49,430 bases of DNA from an uncultured Bacilli bacterium (GCA_944332525.1 CALVKD010000035.1:1-49430); one strand, 5' to 3'. Shown: positions 21,261-31,243, numbered from the stretch's first letter. Notes: a model not told the origin generated them from the letters alone. Made by a program: numbers and translations.

Positions 21261-21279
21261 ATTAATAAAGGTGGTTTAT

Positions 21280-22734
21280 ATGAAAAAATTAAATGTTATT
21301 GTTAGAGATAAAAATACTCTTGTTTTAGAAGAAAATGGAGAAAAAGGTGATTATATTGATTTATCTACGCTTAATAATGTCGATTTTAGTCAAATCGAAG
21401 AGATTATTGAACAAGGTAAAGATATAACATATCAAAAAAAGATAAGTGAAGCCTTAACTAGTTTAGAAAATCAAAAAGATTTAGAAATTGCAAAATTGAA
21501 ATCGGATAATGAAAATGCTCTTAAGTTACTCAAATCTGATTTGGAAACAGCTCATAGCGAAAAAATCCATCAATTGACCGATGATAAGACTAGACAGATA
21601 AATGAATTAAAAGAAAAAATAAGTATTTCTGAAAAGACGTATAATGCTAATCTTGAAAGTGAAAAGCAAAAGCTTATTAACGAATATCAAAATAAGTTAA
21701 ACGCTCAACAAATGGAATTTGCCAATAGAATCAATATGCTAAATAGCAAGATTCAATTATTAGAATCAACGGCTGATAAAAATTTAGAAAATGAAAAAAT
21801 GAAAATCAGCAAGGAATATGAAGATAAGATTAATCAGCTTAATTTAGCATTGCAGGCTAAAGAGATAGACTTTAATAAAAAAGTTGATGAAATAAAAATT
21901 GCTAACGATAAAGTCTTACAAGAAAAAACCGAACAGATAAAAGAAGCCGAAGATAAATATAATACTTTGGCAAGAAGAAAATCGGAATTCAACGTAAAGC
22001 AAATCGGTGAAGATCTTGAATCTTGGTGCAATAATGAAATGGTTTCTTATATGCAAAACGGGTTTACTAATTGCCGTTGGAATAAGGATAATGAAGTAGT
22101 AAAAAACGAAGATGAATATAAAGGTAGTAAAGCGGATTTTATCTTTAAAATCTATGCTTCTGATCAATGTCTTGATGATGAATTATTAACTTCGGTTTGC
22201 CTAGATATGAAGGACGAAGATCCTAATTCAAAAAATAAAAAGAAAAACAGCGATTACTATAAAGATTTAGATAAAAATAGGACTAAAAAGAATTGTAAAT
22301 ATGCGGTTTTAGTTAGTAACCTTGAATTAGATAAACCAAATGATTTACCGATTATGAAGGTTCGAGAATACGAAGATATGTATGTAGTGAGACCATCATA
22401 CATGGTGACTTTCCTTAACATGGTCGTTTCATTAACTAATAAATTCAAAAATCTTCTTTTGAGTGATATTAAAGCGAGGGAAGAACTTAAATCTCAAGAA
22501 GAATTAATGGAAGAATTTGCTAGATTAAAAGAAACTTATCTCGATAAACCATTAGAATCATTAAGAAAGAATATTGATGATTTATCTTCTAGTAATGAAA
22601 GTATTATTAAATCTGCTAGAAAGATTGAAGATATTATCGAGAAAATTAAGAAAAGCTATCTTGAAAGTATTGATGCAAAGATTTCAAAGTTTGACATTAG
22701 TATTAATAAAGCGTATAGGAAAGCTGATAAGTAA
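21280..22734 (+). CDS. DUF2130 protein with long coiled coil
   Basis: ATG 21280 is chosen because AAAGGTGG lies just upstream; a GTG at 21271 overlaps that site. The 484-residue protein has a small N-terminal domain. A charged coiled coil (residues ~40-235) follows, then a DUF2130 domain (~240-400) with EDLESWCNNEM, GSKADFIF, LDMKDED and KYAVLVSNLE, and a last helical segment. Within DUF2130, the acidic ADF and later LDMK resemble the D...(D/E)xK spacing of restriction-endonuclease folds; that is inference. The family has no established function. Monocistronic, with a terminator straight after the stop. Confidence 0.82.
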   Translation: MKKLNVIVRDKNTLVLEENGEKGDYIDLSTLNNVDFSQIEEIIEQGKDITYQKKISEALTSLENQKDLEIAKLKSDNENALKLLKSDLETAHSEKIHQLTDDKTRQINELKEKISISEKTYNANLESEKQKLINEYQNKLNAQQMEFANRINMLNSKIQLLESTADKNLENEKMKISKEYEDKINQLNLALQAKEIDFNKKVDEIKIANDKVLQEKTEQIKEAEDKYNTLARRKSEFNVKQIGEDLESWCNNEMVSYMQNGFTNCRWNKDNEVVKNEDEYKGSKADFIFKIYASDQCLDDELLTSVCLDMKDEDPNSKNKKKNSDYYKDLDKNRTKKNCKYAVLVSNLELDKPNDLPIMKVREYEDMYVVRPSYMVTFLNMVVSLTNKFKNLLLSDIKAREELKSQEELMEEFARLKETYLDKPLESLRKNIDDLSSSNESIIKSARKIEDIIEKIKKSYLESIDAKISKFDISINKAYRKADK

Positions 22735-22736
22735 AA

Positions 22737-22763
22737 AAATATCCCAAATATGGGATATTTTCT
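22737..22763. terminator. Bidirectional terminator between DUF2130 and lipoprotein genes
   Basis: AAATATCCCA (22737-22746) / TGGGATATTT (22751-22760) with an AATA loop. Both flanks are A/T runs, and the two genes converge here. Confidence 0.85.
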
Positions 22764-22767
22764 TTTG

Positions 22768-24048
22768 CTAGATAGAAAAATTATAGCAGTATACCATAGG
22801 ATATTTTGAGGTATTCCACATATAAGGAAAAATCACTAAACTAACTTTTGTTTCTTCTAAAGCGTATTCGTAAAGAGGACAATAATCAACGTTGCTGTCT
22901 GTTAATTGCCGGCAGTTTTCATTATCTATCATAATGCTTTTAGCTGACTTAGCATTTTCAATAGAAGAAAATGGAGAATCATAATAAGTGTCAGTTAAAA
23001 CTAGATTACCTTTTCCATCTTTTAAATAGTAGTTTATATATCCTTTAACTAATTTTGGTGTTTCAAAAACATTAGTGTATTCTGGATATTTTTCTTCTTC
23101 GTCAACTTGATAAGTGTATTTATAAAAATCTGATGCTTTCAATGAAGATGAATCATTATAATTAAAAGCTATTTCTTCGGAGATAGGCTCGCTATAAACG
23201 TATTCTAAACTTGGACGATAATTATAGACGCTTAAAGCACCGACTAAGATATAAGATGATCCTTTTGTAAAATTATTCGTCACCTTATCATTGCCGTGAA
23301 CGTTGATAATATATTGCCCGTTTCCAAAATAAAGATTAGTGCTATTGATATCTTTAGCTAGGCAGGTAACTTTAGTTTTTATAACAGATGAATATGCTAC
23401 TCCTTTGCAATTAAGAGACAAATTGTTTAAATGGTCGTAGATGTCAGAAAGAGACAATTCCTCTGCTAATGATAAATAGTCTGTTGAAATTATATCGTCA
23501 CCGATATATTCTATTTCACCATCTGAAATAATTTCTGGCTCGGTTTTATTATAAAGACCTATGACACCTTTAACGTGATATGTTTGACGTTCTGTGATAT
23601 ATTTTTTTAAATCTTTATATTCATTATCAGTGATTTTTACATAGATATAGTCTTCTCCGTCGCTCATTAAGGCTTTATAACGGCTTCCATATCCTTGCTT
23701 AGTGGTAATTGCATCAAGAACAGCAATTAACTGCAAATCTATTTCAACTTCTTCTGTTGATTCATAGACTCCGACTTCATTAACGGATGAAAGATAATTT
23801 GCTGCTTTGCTTTTAATATCTTTCACTGAAATTTTTTCAGCAGCTGAGTTACTTGACGAAGAACTCTGCTCGGAAGAGTTGTTACTTGATGTGATACTAC
23901 TTGAAGAGCTTGTTGTTTGCACAGCAGTGAATTGTGAACTAGATGTGGATAAAGAAACCGAAGTGCTTGAGATGATATTTGCTCCTTGGCAAGCGGTTAA
24001 TCCCGTTAAAAAAATCAGGCCTGATAAGATAAAATTTTTCCTTTTCAT
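22768..24048 (-). CDS. Serine-rich lipoprotein, function unknown
   Basis: The 426-residue protein begins with a lipoprotein signal (LTGLTAC, Cys20). A serine/threonine-rich linker (~25-72) probably spans the cell surface. The rest is mostly beta-strand: two segments, YKALMSDGEDYIYVKITD...YHVKGVIGLY and YSSVIKTKVTCLAKD...YILVGALSVY, look like two OB-fold-type domains in tandem, as in other surface lipoproteins of this bacterial group. No catalytic motif was recognised. It is preceded by groEL's 3' flank in the same direction, with ~120 bases between. Confidence 0.6.
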   Translation of the reverse strand: MKRKNFILSGLIFLTGLTACQGANIISSTSVSLSTSSSQFTAVQTTSSSSSITSSNNSSEQSSSSSNSAAEKISVKDIKSKAANYLSSVNEVGVYESTEEVEIDLQLIAVLDAITTKQGYGSRYKALMSDGEDYIYVKITDNEYKDLKKYITERQTYHVKGVIGLYNKTEPEIISDGEIEYIGDDIISTDYLSLAEELSLSDIYDHLNNLSLNCKGVAYSSVIKTKVTCLAKDINSTNLYFGNGQYIINVHGNDKVTNNFTKGSSYILVGALSVYNYRPSLEYVYSEPISEEIAFNYNDSSSLKASDFYKYTYQVDEEEKYPEYTNVFETPKLVKGYINYYLKDGKGNLVLTDTYYDSPFSSIENAKSAKSIMIDNENCRQLTDSNVDYCPLYEYALEETKVSLVIFPYMWNTSKYPMVYCYNFSI

Positions 24049-24113
24049 AAACTATTCCTATACATATTTTGATGAACATTTTTATTATATGCATAGTTAA
24101 TTTAATAGTCAGT

Positions 24114-24152
24114 AAAAATCTCTTATTAGACCTGAAATATTATTAGATTTTT
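24114..24152 (-). terminator. Weak hairpin downstream of groEL
   Basis: AAAAATCT (24114-24121) and AGATTTTT (24145-24152) can pair across a long loop, and the arms end in A/T runs. This is the only candidate groESL terminator in the ~120-base gap before the lipoprotein gene. Confidence 0.3.
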
Positions 24153-24170
24153 AAATTACTTAAGGATGTC

Positions 24171-26077
<1,907 letters not shown>

Positions 26078-26114
26078 TATTTCTTGCCTCCTACATGATA
26101 TTGTAGTCCAATTT

Positions 26115-26141
26115 TTAGCACTATCAATATCTGAGTGCTAA
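26115..26141 (-). promoter_or_regulatory. CIRCE element (HrcA operator) of groESL
   Basis: TTAGCACTA - nine bases - GAGTGCTAA. The only departure from the canonical TTAGCACTC-N9-GAGTGCTAA is one base in the left arm. HrcA repression of groESL under non-stress conditions is expected; hrcA is not in this window. Confidence 0.95.
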
Positions 26142-26215
26142 CTTTTTTATGGGAATTAAAACAGGGTATCATAAATAAAATCCATGCTTATAAACTATAT
26201 GCAGCAATTGTTTTA

Positions 26216-26224
26216 TGTTATAAT
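26216..26224 (+). promoter_or_regulatory. Extended -10 promoter immediately before the 26232 gene
   Basis: TGTTATAAT is a full extended -10. Its expected start of transcription (~26231) falls on or beside the ATG at 26232, and no ribosome-binding sequence is present, so the mRNA may be leaderless. Confidence 0.5.
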
Positions 26225-26231
26225 AACAATA

Positions 26232-26936
26232 ATGAAAAACGAATTAATTTTTAACGAAGAAAGCCTAGATAATCTTCATCAAGAAGCAATCGCTTTGTTT
26301 GCTGAAAAGAAAAAAATTAATTTTAAGGATGACTTCGCCCGTAGCCAATTTAATAAAATTCTTTATTCTAAAACTAATGAAAATAAAATTTATGGCGAAC
26401 TAGGATACTATGATCAAAGCCATAAATATTTTTCTGATTTATCAAAGGTTACGAATATAAAAAAGAAAAAGGTCAAAGGAAATCATTTTGAATATCTATT
26501 TGAAAATAATATTCTCAAATTTTTAATACGTTATAGTAAGGACAATCATCCTTTCTATCACGAATTTAGAAGGCTCGATGGGGAATTTATTTATGTTTTT
26601 GACTATGAAAATAATTCGTTAAGATATTTTACGCATTTTCAAAGAAATAAAGAATATTGGATTTATGATCAAATTAGCGATAACGGACTAACATTAGAAC
26701 GATATATCATTTTCCCGAATGATAATAAAATGATTGAAGTGTTTATTAATTTATTCCTTTATCAAGTGGTTTCGTATGCCCGTAATAAAAAAGGCGAATT
26801 TGTTCAAGATGGAGTTCAACTTTTCCATATGTACCGTAAAAAAGACGATATTGTTAGAGAAAATAAACAATTGAATCCTTTTCCTTTTAATGATAAATTT
26901 ATTGAAGCGATGACTAAACAATATGAAATAAAATAA
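26232..26936 (+). CDS. Conserved-looking hypothetical protein
   Basis: The 234-residue start at ATG 26232 is preferred; an upstream ATG at 26184 adds 16 hydrophobic residues but would lie upstream of the -10 promoter element. The protein is soluble, rich in Asn, Lys and aromatic residues, with no signal peptide or membrane helix. Segments such as YSKDNHPFYHEFRRLDGEFIYVFDYENNSLRYFTHFQRNKEYWIYDQI look like a continuous beta-sheet. No family was recognised. It is divergent from groES across ~150 bases. Confidence 0.6.
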   Translation: MKNELIFNEESLDNLHQEAIALFAEKKKINFKDDFARSQFNKILYSKTNENKIYGELGYYDQSHKYFSDLSKVTNIKKKKVKGNHFEYLFENNILKFLIRYSKDNHPFYHEFRRLDGEFIYVFDYENNSLRYFTHFQRNKEYWIYDQISDNGLTLERYIIFPNDNKMIEVFINLFLYQVVSYARNKKGEFVQDGVQLFHMYRKKDDIVRENKQLNPFPFNDKFIEAMTKQYEIK

Positions 26937-27054
26937 TTCACATTATTTTTGAATTGATTTTTATCAATACAGCGACATAAAATGATTAATCTATTACTTT
27001 TTCCAACTAGTTATTATATATCATGGTATATAATAAAAAGTTTTGGTGGTGTAA

Positions 27055-27585
27055 ATGAAGGTAAAAACAGCTTTTACAATCTTTATTATATTTGTTGTTA
27101 TGTTTTTATCTGGCTGTAATTATTCGTATAATTATTTTTCTAAATATACTGTGGTATTTAAAGAAAATCCAAATATTACAATCTCAAAGTACGTATATGA
27201 AGTCGATTATAATTCGGATTTATCGATTTCTATTTCTATTCCGGTAAATTTAGCAATCACAGATATTAGTTATGATAATTATTCATTGTCTTTAGCCTCA
27301 AGTAATGAATCTAAAAATTTCTATTATTTAACTCTTTACGCGGTAATTTATCCATCGCTTATTACATTTACTGTCGAAGAGGCATCAACGATTACTTATA
27401 TCGGTGAAGAAGATCAAGATGCTATTACTCAAGTAACATCAAATAATCATTTAGCAAGCAATACCTTATCTTGGCAAAATCATTTTTCTAAAGATGGATA
27501 TGTTGCAGTTGGCTGGAATACTTTACCAAATAATCAAGGTGAACATATTGGATTTGGAAACAGAATTTTTCATGATGGAAATTAA
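27055..27585 (+). CDS. Lipoprotein with InlB-repeat-like end, probably truncated
   Basis: The 176-residue protein has a lipoprotein signal with FLSGC (Cys21). The C-terminal part NHFSKDGYVAVGWNTLPNNQGEHIGFGNRI resembles a Listeria-Bacteroides (InlB B-type) surface repeat of the form F-x-x-x-G-Y-x-F-x-G-W-N-T. Such proteins normally carry on for many more residues. Here the frame stops right where sequence from a broken antiporter gene on the other strand begins (about 27586), so the last one to three codons and the stop come from foreign sequence. The gene is probably a 5' remnant left by a deletion. GGTGGTG ribosome site and TATAAT lie upstream. Confidence 0.55.
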   Translation: MKVKTAFTIFIIFVVMFLSGCNYSYNYFSKYTVVFKENPNITISKYVYEVDYNSDLSISISIPVNLAITDISYDNYSLSLASSNESKNFYYLTLYAVIYPSLITFTVEEASTITYIGEEDQDAITQVTSNNHLASNTLSWQNHFSKDGYVAVGWNTLPNNQGEHIGFGNRIFHDGN

Positions 27586-27587
27586 GT

Positions 27588-27816
27588 TCTTTCAAATCTA
27601 AATTAAGTCCACTTCTTGTTAAGACTATTACCAAAGCTAATTGCCTAAGAAGCGGTGAGATTGTTAAAATTTCCGGATCAATAATGTTTAATACAGTCGG
27701 TCCAAGTAATATTCCTAATAAAATCATTCCGACAAAACCTGGAATATGGATTTTGTCGAGAAGTAATCCGATTAGAATCCTCCTAGCAGAATCATTCCTA
27801 ATGAAAGATAAACCAT
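27588..27816 (-). pseudogene. 5' remnant of a cation:proton antiporter (CPA family)
   Basis: On the minus strand an ATG at 27816, behind AAGGGAG, opens MVYLSLGMILLGG and hits a TAA at codon 15. A one-base frame change restores IGLLLDKIHIPGFVGMILLG and then GPTVLNIIDPE and LRQLALVIVLTRSGLNLDL, which are hallmarks of the first helices of CPA1-type Na+/H+ antiporters. The homology stops near 27588, where the lipoprotein gene tail begins, so ~300 or more codons are missing. Both a frameshift and a 3' deletion make it non-functional. It is the target of the fluoride riboswitch just upstream, consistent with a former role in fluoride or sodium tolerance. Confidence 0.82.
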
Positions 27817-27842
27817 AATATTCTCCCTTTCTCTGCTTTGGA

Positions 27843-27896
27843 AGAAAAAAAGCTGATAAATTTCTACAACAAAGCAGTTGTAGAAGTCATCAGCTT
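27843..27896 (-). terminator. Riboswitch expression-platform terminator
   Basis: On the minus strand AAGCTGAT...TTCTACAAC pairs with GTTGTAGAA...ATCAGCTT, followed by seven T. Its 5' arm uses the same bases as the P3 strand, the UGAUG junction and the pseudoknot strand of the fluoride aptamer. Aptamer and terminator therefore exclude each other: fluoride binding should prevent termination. Confidence 0.9.
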
Positions 27897-27936
27897 AATA
27901 AGCGGTTTAGATATAATCTTGGGAGACCTCATTCCC
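27880..27936 (-). ncRNA. Fluoride riboswitch aptamer (crcB motif)
   Basis: Read on the minus strand from 27936: P1 GGGA/TCCC enclosing the loop ATGAGGTC; an optional P2 hairpin AGAT-TAT-ATCT; AAACC; P3 GCTT-ATT-AAGC; the invariant TGATG; then ACTTCTAC. The loop GAGGT pairs with ACTTC to form the pseudoknot (one G-U). Against the known Thermotoga fluoride aptamer the conserved loop, AAAC, UGAUG and UCUAC elements are all kept, while P1, P3 and pseudoknot bases differ in a compensating way. Such switches turn on fluoride exporters or Na+/H+ antiporters. A possible -10 (TATAAA) lies ~15 bases upstream on this strand. Confidence 0.93.
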
Positions 27937-27982
27937 ATTAATGTTTATAATCTTATTTGTTTTGTTATTTAAGAATTATCAT

Positions 27983-28011
27983 AAAAAAGAGAATTCTTTT
28001 TTAGAATTCTC
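27983..28011 (-). terminator. Terminator of the permease-decarboxylase operon
   Basis: On the minus strand GAGAATTC and GAATTCTC pair around a TAAAAAA loop and are followed by six T. It lies 24 bases after the stop of the decarboxylase gene. Confidence 0.9.
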
Positions 28012-28034
28012 CCTTATCGATTTTAATTTATTTA

Positions 28035-28754
28035 TTACTTTTTAGAAGAACCTTCAACAGCTTCAGTCTTGCTCTTTAAATCTTCTTTTAAGTTCCAAGA
28101 AGCAAATTCGTTGTCGTGAGGCATAATGACATCCCATTCATCGAGAAGGTTGATTTTCATCTTAGCGTTCTCAGTGCTAACTTCAAGGATGTGACCACCT
28201 TTGGTGTGGTTCTTGTCTAAGAAGTGAATGTGCCATCCAGGTAAGTTCATACCTTCGACATAGTCAGGTGAGTAAATACCGATGACATAGCCTTCTTCGT
28301 TATGATATTCATACTCTCTTTGGTCTTTAGCAACTTTATATAATGGTTCATAAGGTTGTTCTTGTTTGAAGCAGCTTCTTACGCGAACATTGAATGTACC
28401 TTCAATCTTGACCATGTAGAAGTAGTTTTTACCATTTTTAGTATATTCATTCATTTTTTCTTTGAATTCAGCAATGGATGAGAAGCTGATGTCGTGAGCT
28501 TTGACGCTTTCATCAAATTTAGCAACTGTAGCAAATGGTAATGAATCACTATCTTTCATAACGACGACTTCACCAGTAGCTAAGCCATCATAAGCGACTC
28601 CGTTAAGGAAGATAGCTTCTCCATTAAGTCCATCATAAGTACCGATACCGGTATCTGCAACTTTGAGAAGATCTTTGACTTTGCAAGAACCTTTGTAGTC
28701 ACCTAACATTAAGGCGTTTAAAGTTGAGACTTGATATAATTTATTGGTTTTCAT
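28035..28754 (-). CDS. Alpha-acetolactate decarboxylase-like protein
   Basis: This 239-residue cytoplasmic metalloenzyme family turns 2-acetolactate into acetoin. Motifs match the family: GIGTYDGLNGEAIFLNG (Glu46 region), PFATVAKF, RVRSCFKQEQPYEPL, VIGIYSPDYVEGMNLPG and zinc ligands in GWHIHFLD (H175, H177) and GGHIL (H188). The odd point is context: it is 30 bases behind a KdgT-type permease and divergent from a PucR/CdaR-type regulator, with no acetolactate synthase in the window. It may act in acetoin/butanediol formation, or on a related branched 2-hydroxy-3-oxo acid taken up by the permease. The family call is firm; the physiological substrate is open. Confidence 0.88.
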   Translation of the reverse strand: MKTNKLYQVSTLNALMLGDYKGSCKVKDLLKVADTGIGTYDGLNGEAIFLNGVAYDGLATGEVVVMKDSDSLPFATVAKFDESVKAHDISFSSIAEFKEKMNEYTKNGKNYFYMVKIEGTFNVRVRSCFKQEQPYEPLYKVAKDQREYEYHNEEGYVIGIYSPDYVEGMNLPGWHIHFLDKNHTKGGHILEVSTENAKMKINLLDEWDVIMPHDNEFASWNLKEDLKSKTEAVEGSSKK

Positions 28755-28784
28755 AAAAATATTTTCTCCTAAAGATTTAATATC

Positions 28785-29948
28785 TTATTTCTTAATTTCA
28801 GCAATTTTATTGCTGTGATTGCTATGGTGACTACCTCTATAGTTACCGTTTTCATCATACATTTGAACTAATAATTCTGGATGTTCTGCTGAGAAAACTC
28901 TAACAGCATCATCGTGATGGTGTTTGAAGTAATAGTTCATATTCCATCTGACGAGGAATGGATCAAGAATATTAGTGATTAACAACACGAATGCAAGAAT
29001 AGCAACAGATGTTGAAATTAAGTCTGAACCTAAAACTGTTTGTCCGTTTCCAGTGAAAGTATAAGAAGCAAATAAGCTAGGAATACTTAATGCGACACCG
29101 GCAAGTGATGAAGATCCGACTGAAGCATAGCCAGGTCTCTTTAAGATAAAGCGGTCGACAATAAATGGGATAATTAAAGTTACAGCCCAGAAGATAACTG
29201 TTACGACGATAGCACCTAATAATACTTCTCCTTGGAAAGCTTTAACTAAGTCGATTGTTGAACCGAATTGGAATCCTAAGAACGGTAAGATAATAGTATT
29301 TCCGCCTTTGAATACTTCTCTAATCTTTGGATCGAGATTACCTAAGACGAAACCAAGAATAAATGGTAATAATAATGAGATAATTTGCATTATTTTTGAT
29401 AAAGTATCGCCTTCACCTTGTCCAAATGAACTAATGAAGATAAATGGTAATAATGGCATTGATAAGATCAACATAATTGGGAATGTAGCTCTATCGCTGT
29501 TATCACCATAAGGTTGAATGATACCCATATATAATGCTGCGTTAGCGCTGGTTAAGACTGCAGCAAAGACTAACCAGTTGACACCTAAGAAGCCCTCAGG
29601 TCCGGCGACGAAATAGACAACAGCACAGATAATGTATGCTGGAACTAATCTAGCTAAGATAATCCAAATGCCTCTTTTTCCGACTTCGATGAAGTCATGT
29701 GGCTTAATCATTGTACCTGTGCAGAACAACATTAAACCGATGATTAACATTTGTCCGGTTGAACCAAACAAATCTTTCATAGGATTTCCTAAATATTCCC
29801 ATAAGGTTTCACCAAGTCCGCAGTTGATGCAGATAGTGGAGATGATCGCGCTGATTACAAGTGGAACGAACATTGTACCAGCAGGAATCTTATTTAGGAA
29901 TTTCCAAATTCCCACACCGTGGAATTTTTTCTTTTCTGTGTTTTCCAT
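28785..29948 (-). CDS. KdgT-family permease (2-keto-3-deoxygluconate type)
   Basis: This is a 387-residue inner-membrane carrier with about ten helices. The start FLNKIPAGTMFVPLVISAIISTICINCG and the segment LMLFCTGTMI are typical of the KdgT family of 2-keto-3-deoxygluconate:proton symporters. FAAVLTSANAALYMGII and GNTIILPFLGFQFGSTIDL are further conserved loops. The C terminus carries a long charged, histidine-rich tail (HHHDD ... SHHSNHSNK), which is unusual and could bind metal. It is the first gene of a two-gene operon with the acetolactate decarboxylase-like gene, divergent from the PucR-type regulator. Substrate in this organism is not proven; no KDG kinase or aldolase gene is nearby. 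Confidence 0.82.
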   Translation of the reverse strand: MENTEKKKFHGVGIWKFLNKIPAGTMFVPLVISAIISTICINCGLGETLWEYLGNPMKDLFGSTGQMLIIGLMLFCTGTMIKPHDFIEVGKRGIWIILARLVPAYIICAVVYFVAGPEGFLGVNWLVFAAVLTSANAALYMGIIQPYGDNSDRATFPIMLILSMPLLPFIFISSFGQGEGDTLSKIMQIISLLLPFILGFVLGNLDPKIREVFKGGNTIILPFLGFQFGSTIDLVKAFQGEVLLGAIVVTVIFWAVTLIIPFIVDRFILKRPGYASVGSSSLAGVALSIPSLFASYTFTGNGQTVLGSDLISTSVAILAFVLLITNILDPFLVRWNMNYYFKHHHDDAVRVFSAEHPELLVQMYDENGNYRGSHHSNHSNKIAEIKK

Positions 29949-30027
29949 AAAATTTCCTTCTCTTTAAATGGGTAAGCTTTTCGCTTGCACATATATAATT
30001 ATTTCCTTTCCAGAGAAAAAAATAAGT

Positions 30028-30055
30028 TTGACGAAACCAAAAATAATTATATAAT
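30028..30055 (+). promoter_or_regulatory. Promoter of the PucR/CdaR-type regulator
   Basis: TTGACG (30028-30033) and TATAAT (30050-30055) are separated by 16 bases. The imperfect palindrome GTTTGACGAAAC overlaps the -35. A further inverted repeat GTAAGC/GCTTGC near 29971-29987 lies on the permease side. Confidence 0.7.
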
Positions 30056-30076
30056 TTGTGCTGGGAGAACAAACAA

Positions 30077-31243
30077 ATGGTAGACTATCAAAAAATTATT
30101 AATATAATTAATAACAGCAAATCAAATGATGAAGTTGTCGAAGCTTTATACCTTTACATAAACAATCCCATTGTAGTTACTGATAATAACTATCATCTTA
30201 TTTCATTTTTTCCTAAATCTAAAACCATTGATGAACTATTTAATTATTCGGCTTTAAATGGTTATTGGCCGTTAGAAGTTGTTTCAAAAGTCAATGAAAC
30301 ATTAGATAAAAATAAACCATATCAAATTATTACGATAAACAATCATCGCCGCTTAATATTTAATATCCGTTTTAATAATATTCATTTAGGATACTGCGTT
30401 ATCCTTGAACAGGATAATAGCCTCGATACTATTGATTTAAACTCTAGTCAAATCATTGTTGATTTTATGGCTCGAGAACTCTATACAATTAAGCCGCATG
30501 AAATTTCTTTAAGTCAATCGCAATTTGTTTTAGATTGCTTAGACGGAGTCTATCTCAACAGGAAGGTTTTTCTTGATCGCGCGGCTTCTTCTAAAATGAA
30601 TCTTGAGACGCAATACCGGTTAGTCTTAATTAGTTTAAAAGAATATAAATATAAATCATATGGTGACTTAGATTTTGCTTTGAATGAAATTTTTCAAAAC
30701 TACATAAAAAACATTAGAGAAGATTCATTAATTGTTCTTTTTCCAAACGGATATAATGCTTCTGATGATGAACTTCAACACATGTTCTTCAAATATCGCT
30801 TAAGAGGTGTTATCAGCAGTCCTATTTCCGACCTTTATTATTTAAATGATGACTATGATGTTTTAAATAATCTGCTTAACTACTTGATGAAATTAAAAAA
30901 TGACTATGCTCTATATCGCGAAAATGATTATAAGCATATGTTGGTTTTTATCGAAAATAAAAAATCGCAGATATTAATGCATTGTATCCGTGATGAAATT
31001 AGATTATTAAATGAGTATGATACGCAAAATAATACGGAGCTCTGTGAAACTTTATATAATTATCTTTTAAATAATAAAAGCCTTTCACAGGCATCAAAGG
31101 TCATGTATTTGCATAAAAATACTATCACTTATCGCCTTGATAAGATTAAAGAAATCATTTCTGATGATTTAAATGATTATCAAAAAAATTATGCTTATAT
31201 AAATTCTTTAATAATTTTAAAGTATTTAAATTTAAAAGATTAA
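30077..31243 (+). CDS. PucR/CdaR-type transcriptional regulator
   Basis: The ATG at 30077 follows GGGAG by nine bases; an earlier TTG overlaps that site and is rejected. The 388-residue protein has an N-terminal sensor region (~1-140) with a GAF/PAS-like segment IVVTDNNYHLISFFP. The middle region is not assigned. The C-terminal helix-turn-helix LLNNKSLSQASKVMYLHKNTITYRLDKIKEI is diagnostic for PucR/CdaR-type activators, which answer purines, sugar diacids or other small acids. It is divergent from the permease-decarboxylase operon, which it most likely controls. Its stop is only three bases from the stop of the convergent TIR gene. Confidence 0.85.
   Translation: MVDYQKIINIINNSKSNDEVVEALYLYINNPIVVTDNNYHLISFFPKSKTIDELFNYSALNGYWPLEVVSKVNETLDKNKPYQIITINNHRRLIFNIRFNNIHLGYCVILEQDNSLDTIDLNSSQIIVDFMARELYTIKPHEISLSQSQFVLDCLDGVYLNRKVFLDRAASSKMNLETQYRLVLISLKEYKYKSYGDLDFALNEIFQNYIKNIREDSLIVLFPNGYNASDDELQHMFFKYRLRGVISSPISDLYYLNDDYDVLNNLLNYLMKLKNDYALYRENDYKHMLVFIENKKSQILMHCIRDEIRLLNEYDTQNNTELCETLYNYLLNNKSLSQASKVMYLHKNTITYRLDKIKEIISDDLNDYQKNYAYINSLIILKYLNLKD

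Noticed and set aside
27488-27727. 79-codon minus-strand frame as a real small gene
   Set aside because: Its first part is the middle of a broken antiporter and the rest is antisense to the lipoprotein gene; the true start lies upstream in another frame.
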